From: Candidatus Fermentibacterales bacterium
Lineage (GTDB): Bacteria > Fermentibacterota > Fermentibacteria > Fermentibacterales > JAFGKQ01
NCBI GenBank assembly: GCA_016928495.1
Contig: JAFGKQ010000034.1
Location: forward strand, 1 to 8,742
Length of the DNA: 8,742 bases
Direction of reading: 5' to 3'
Shown: positions 6,131 to 8,742 of the stretch, one piece after another
How the letters are laid out: the number at the start of each line of letters is the position of its first letter
How positions within the stretch are numbered: the first letter of the stretch is position 1
The notes under the pieces: model-generated
The model's database searches: none
What the model was told of the DNA's origin: nothing
Seen by the model: only the letters and a program-made list of their open reading frames with translations
Program-made: the position numbers and the translations under genes

Positions 6131-7396
6131 TCACACGGCTTCGTCGATAGCCCTGGTCTCGCCTTCGGGCTCCCTCTCCTCGAGGGTGGGCTCCTCTGTG
6201 CGAAGAACTGCGCCAGGCGTCATGACGACGCGGGAGTAGGTGGCCTTGAGTGAAGGCAGCTCGAACATGATCTCGAGCAGGGCCTTCTCCAGAATGCCCC
6301 TGAGGCCCCTGGCGCCGCTCCCGCTCTTCCGCGCCTCCCGCGCGACGGTCCGGAGAGCCTCGTCGGTGAACACCAGCTCGACGTCCTCGAGGTCGAAGAA
6401 GTACTGGAACTGCCTGACCAGCGCGTTGCGGGGCTCCGTCATGACGCTCACCAGAGCATCCTCGCTCAGATCGTCCAGAGCAACCGTGACGGGCAGCCTG
6501 CCGACAAGCTCGGGGATGAGGCCGTAGTGTACGAGGTCGTGCGGCTCCAGCCTGTCCAGAAGGCTGCCCTCGTCGGACCTCTCCCCGAGACTGGCCCCGA
6601 AGCCCATGGCACCGCTCCTCAGCCTCGAGGTTACAAGGCCCTCGACACCGTGGAAGGCCCCCCCGCAGATGAAGAGGATGTCCGAGGTATCCAGGAGTAT
6701 GTTCTCCTGATAGGGGTGCTTGCGCCCGCCCTGGGGAGGAACGCTCGCAACGGTTCCCTCGAGTATCTTCAGCAGGGCCTGCTGGACTCCCTCGCCCGAG
6801 ACGTCCCTCGTTATGGAGGGGTTCTCGGATTTCCTCGATATCTTGTCGATCTCGTCGATGTAGATTATGCCCTGCTGCGCACGCTCGACGTCCATGTTCG
6901 TGACCTGGAGGAGCCTGAGCAGGATGTTCTCGACATCCTCTCCGACGTAGCCAGCCTCGGTCAGCGTCGTGGCATCGGCAATCGCGAAGGGAACGGAGAG
7001 TATCCTGGCGAGCGTCCGCGCGAGCAGGGTCTTGCCCACGCCCGTCGGGCCTATCAGGAGGATGTTGCTCTTCTCCACTTCCACTTCGGCGTCAGGCGCC
7101 TTCCTGGACCTCAACCTCTTGTAGTGGTTGTAGACGGCCACCGAGAGCACGCGCTTGGCCCGGTCCTGACCCACGACGTACTCGTCGAGGCCGGCCTTTA
7201 TCTCGGATGGGAAGGGAAGCTCCTTGGTCAGGAAGTCCGGCTCCGTCTTCCTGGTAGTCTCCTCGAGGATGATCTCGTGGCAGTACTGCACGCACTCGTC
7301 GCATATGGCGACGCCAGGGCCCTGGATAAGCCTGGCGACGTCGCTCACGGGGCGATTGCAGAACGAGCAGCGGGCCGGCGCCTTCTCCGGAGCCAT
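6131..7396 (-). CDS. clpX: ATP-dependent Clp protease ATP-binding subunit ClpX
   Basis: AAA+ unfoldase that recognises tagged substrates and feeds them into ClpP. The 421 residues match the usual length. The N-terminal zinc-binding domain has Cys10, Cys13, Cys32 and Cys35 (CSFC...CDEC). The AAA+ core has Walker A GPTGVGKT (116-123), pore-1 loop GYVG (149-152), Walker B IIYIDEID (177-184), the pore-2 region with [21 protein letters not shown] (195 onward, conserved), the PELVGR arginine-finger segment (Arg300), and sensor-2 [10 protein letters not shown] (361-370). The ClpP-docking loop, IGF in E. coli, reads MGF here (264-266 in SGAMGFGA). The last 25 or so residues are an acidic tail. The ATG at 7396 comes 1 nt after the clpP stop (TGACATG), with AAGGA 5 nt upstream inside clpP, which indicates tight translational coupling. 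Confidence 0.98.
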   Translation of the reverse strand: MAPEKAPARCSFCNRPVSDVARLIQGPGVAICDECVQYCHEIILEETTRKTEPDFLTKELPFPSEIKAGLDEYVVGQDRAKRVLSVAVYNHYKRLRSRKAPDAEVEVEKSNILLIGPTGVGKTLLARTLARILSVPFAIADATTLTEAGYVGEDVENILLRLLQVTNMDVERAQQGIIYIDEIDKISRKSENPSITRDVSGEGVQQALLKILEGTVASVPPQGGRKHPYQENILLDTSDILFICGGAFHGVEGLVTSRLRSGAMGFGASLGERSDEGSLLDRLEPHDLVHYGLIPELVGRLPVTVALDDLSEDALVSVMTEPRNALVRQFQYFFDLEDVELVFTDEALRTVAREARKSGSGARGLRGILEKALLEIMFELPSLKATYSRVVMTPGAVLRTEEPTLEEREPEGETRAIDEAV

Positions 7397-7397
7397 G

Positions 7398-8015
7398 TCA
7401 GTCCTTCATCTTCGTTTCCGACTCGCTCCTGGCCGAGAGAACGTTGTCGACCAGGCCGTACTCCACGGACTCGTCGGCATCCATCCAGAAGTTCCTGTCG
7501 GAGTCTCTCTCGATCTTCTCGATATCCTGGCCCGTATGGCTCGAGATGATGGCGTTTATCTGGTGCCTCAGCTTGATTATCTCCCTGGCCTCGATCTCGA
7601 TGTCGCTCGCCTGCCCGGCCACTCCTCCGACAGGCTGATGGATCATGACCCTGGCATGGGGCAAGATGTTGCGTTTGCCTCTGGCGCCGGATGCCAGCAA
7701 GAGAGCGGCCATGCTGGCGGCCGCGCCCATGCAGAAGGTCGCGACGTCGGGCCGTATGAACTGTATCGTGTCGTATATCGCGAGCCCAGCGGACACGGTG
7801 CCCCCCGGGCTGTGTATGTACATGTTGATGTCCTTCTCGGGATCCTCGCCCTCGAGGAAGAGCAACTGAGCAACCACCACGCTGGCGGTGTGGCTGGTGA
7901 TGGCGTCACCTATGAAGACGATCCGCTCCTTCAGCAGCCTGGAGTAGATGTCGTAGGCTCTCTCGGTGCTGCCGACCTTCTCCACTACGAACGGTATTAT
8001 CGACAACCGGGCCAC
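7398..8015 (-). CDS. clpP: ATP-dependent Clp protease proteolytic subunit ClpP (Ser-His-Asn triad)
   Basis: Self-compartmentalised serine protease that forms the chamber of ClpXP. The 205 residues align without gaps to E. coli ClpP over the part I compared (offset 10). Landmarks: [14 protein letters not shown] (21-34), [14 protein letters not shown] (69-82), nucleophile Ser101 in MGAAASMAA, and His126 in RVMIHQP. The third triad residue, Asp185 in the E. coli precursor (ERDTERD), falls on Asn175 here (ERDSDRN; codon AAC at 7493-7491). The rest of the block, VEYGLVD (184-190), is normal. Listeria ClpP1 is a known example with a natural Asn at this position, so the protein need not be dead. The start is GTG at 8015, directly abutting the tig TAG (TAGGTG). 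GAAGGG lies 3 nt upstream, a short spacing. No better start exists, because the conserved IIPFVVEK begins at residue 6. Few residues precede that block, so any propeptide is minimal. Confidence 0.97.
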   Translation of the reverse strand: MARLSIIPFVVEKVGSTERAYDIYSRLLKERIVFIGDAITSHTASVVVAQLLFLEGEDPEKDINMYIHSPGGTVSAGLAIYDTIQFIRPDVATFCMGAAASMAALLLASGARGKRNILPHARVMIHQPVGGVAGQASDIEIEAREIIKLRHQINAIISSHTGQDIEKIERDSDRNFWMDADESVEYGLVDNVLSARSESETKMKD

Positions 8016-8742
8016 CTACCCTTCACCGGGTCCGGAATCGCTGTCGCCCTCCACCAGGATCCACTCCCAGCCGGCATCCTGTTCCCCGTCGGCCGAGCGG
8101 TCCGCTTCGATCGGGACCTCCTCTATCCTGGCCGCGGACGTGACGAGCTCGAGGGCCCTGGCGTTCCGGATCCGGTCCCTCACGGACGCGTCCGACTCGC
8201 CCTCTCTCCGGGCCTTCTCGATGTCCTCTCCGCTCACCTCGATCCCCTCGGCAAGGGCGATGCCACGAAGAACGAGGTATTCCCTCGCTCTCGACTCGGC
8301 GAGTCTGAAGGCTATCTCGCTGGTCGCCTTCTGCTGCTCCTCGTCGCCGGGCGTGTCTTCCACCGCCCCCAGGATGCCGATCGCGATGTTCGCTACCATA
8401 TACCTCGGTGGATCGACTTCGTTCCGCTCGACGAGCTCCTTCCGCGCCTGGGTCTCGAGCTGCTCGCGCGCCTCCTTCTCGAACCTCTCCCTGAAGCTCT
8501 CGCGAAGCGACTTCCTCAGATCCTCGAGGGACTCGAACTTGCCCACCCTGGCCGCGAACTCGTCGCCGAGCTCCGGATAGCTGGGCTCGAGGACCTCGAG
8601 GATGCGGAACCTGTGGCTGTCCGCCAGCTTGCGGTCGGCCGGGAGATCGTCGCCCTCGGGCCCCTTCGCGAGATAGGAGATCCTGGCCACGAAGCGGTCC
8701 CCTGCCTGAAGCCCCCTGACTATGCCATCCATGCCAGGGCCG
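8016..8742 (-). CDS. tig: Trigger factor, C-terminal part (5' end beyond window)
   Basis: Ribosome-associated chaperone that shelters nascent chains. The window holds the last 241 or so residues; the frame stays open through 8742, so the ribosome-binding N-terminal domain and most of the PPIase domain lie outside. The Met at 8732 is internal: GPGMDGIVRGLQAGDRF matches the family's PG-(M/F)-(E)DG-(I/L)-x-G-x-x-AG-(D/E) segment of the FKBP-like domain. After it come the PPIase end strand (SHRFRILEVLE), the PELGDEFAARVG linker equivalent to ELPEL-EFAKRFG, a long charged helical segment (69-105 from that Met) and the helical C-terminal chaperone domain with VDPPRYMV in place of the usual VPxxLI. 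It ends in an acidic, Gly/Ser/Asp-rich tail. The length from this segment to the stop is close to that of E. coli. Its TAG abuts the clpP GTG. tig upstream of clpP-clpX is a widely conserved order. Confidence 0.94.
   Translation of the reverse strand, partial: GPGMDGIVRGLQAGDRFVARISYLAKGPEGDDLPADRKLADSHRFRILEVLEPSYPELGDEFAARVGKFESLEDLRKSLRESFRERFEKEAREQLETQARKELVERNEVDPPRYMVANIAIGILGAVEDTPGDEEQQKATSEIAFRLAESRAREYLVLRGIALAEGIEVSGEDIEKARREGESDASVRDRIRNARALELVTSAARIEEVPIEADRSADGEQDAGWEWILVEGDSDSGPGEG
8019..8024 (-). promoter_or_regulatory. Ribosome binding site for the GTG start of clpP
   Basis: GAAGGG lies within the last codons of tig, just before its TAG, and only 3 nt (the stop codon itself) separate it from the GTG. 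The spacing is shorter than usual, which suggests that terminating tig ribosomes help initiate clpP. Confidence 0.45.

Noticed and set aside
6527-7549. 340-codon plus-strand frame opposite clpX
   Set aside because: It is a codon-aligned shadow of an unmistakable clpX and also runs into clpP, with no motif of its own.

Overview
This is an ordinary chromosomal housekeeping block. All eight complete or long coding regions, plus the first codons of a ninth, read from the minus strand, so transcription runs from high to low coordinates. In transcription order they are: trigger factor (tig, 5' end cut off by the window), clpP, clpX, engB/ysxC, purA, a TatD nuclease fused to a radical SAM domain, rsmA/ksgA, an outer-membrane beta-barrel protein of unknown function, and the first nine codons of another gene. 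Coding density is very high. Gaps are 0, 1 and 5 nt within tig-clpP-clpX-engB, 23 and 38 nt within purA-tatD/rSAM-rsmA, a 4-nt GTGA overlap between rsmA and the barrel gene, and 16 nt before the last start. The only real intergenic space is the 103 nt between engB and purA. It holds a plausible promoter and a hairpin over the purA ribosome binding site. No RNA genes, mobile elements, CRISPR arrays or stretches over 300 nt without a gene were seen.

Organism: the barrel gene encodes a signal peptide and a C-terminal strand ending in Phe with alternating aromatic residues, so the host is a diderm bacterium. The DNA is GC-rich (around 60% by eye), yet AGG/AGA arginine and ATA isoleucine codons are common in the genes I read codon by codon. 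That is unlike most high-GC Proteobacteria and Actinobacteria. The gene order combines tig-clpX-engB and tatD-ksgA neighbourhoods known from Bacillus-type genomes with a diderm envelope protein. I suspect an uncultivated or deep-branching diderm phylum, but cannot name it from the sequence.

Function: the first half (tig, clpP, clpX, engB) covers folding of nascent chains, ATP-dependent proteolysis by ClpXP, and ribosome large-subunit assembly. The second half covers AMP synthesis (purA), a nuclease/radical-SAM fusion, 16S rRNA dimethylation (rsmA) and an envelope protein. I found no undescribed multi-gene system. The points most worth a second look are residue-level departures in otherwise well-conserved enzymes (ClpP Asp to Asn in the catalytic triad, PurA Lys to Leu in the guanine-binding TKLD motif), the TatD-radical SAM fusion, and the unrecognised barrel protein translationally coupled to rsmA.
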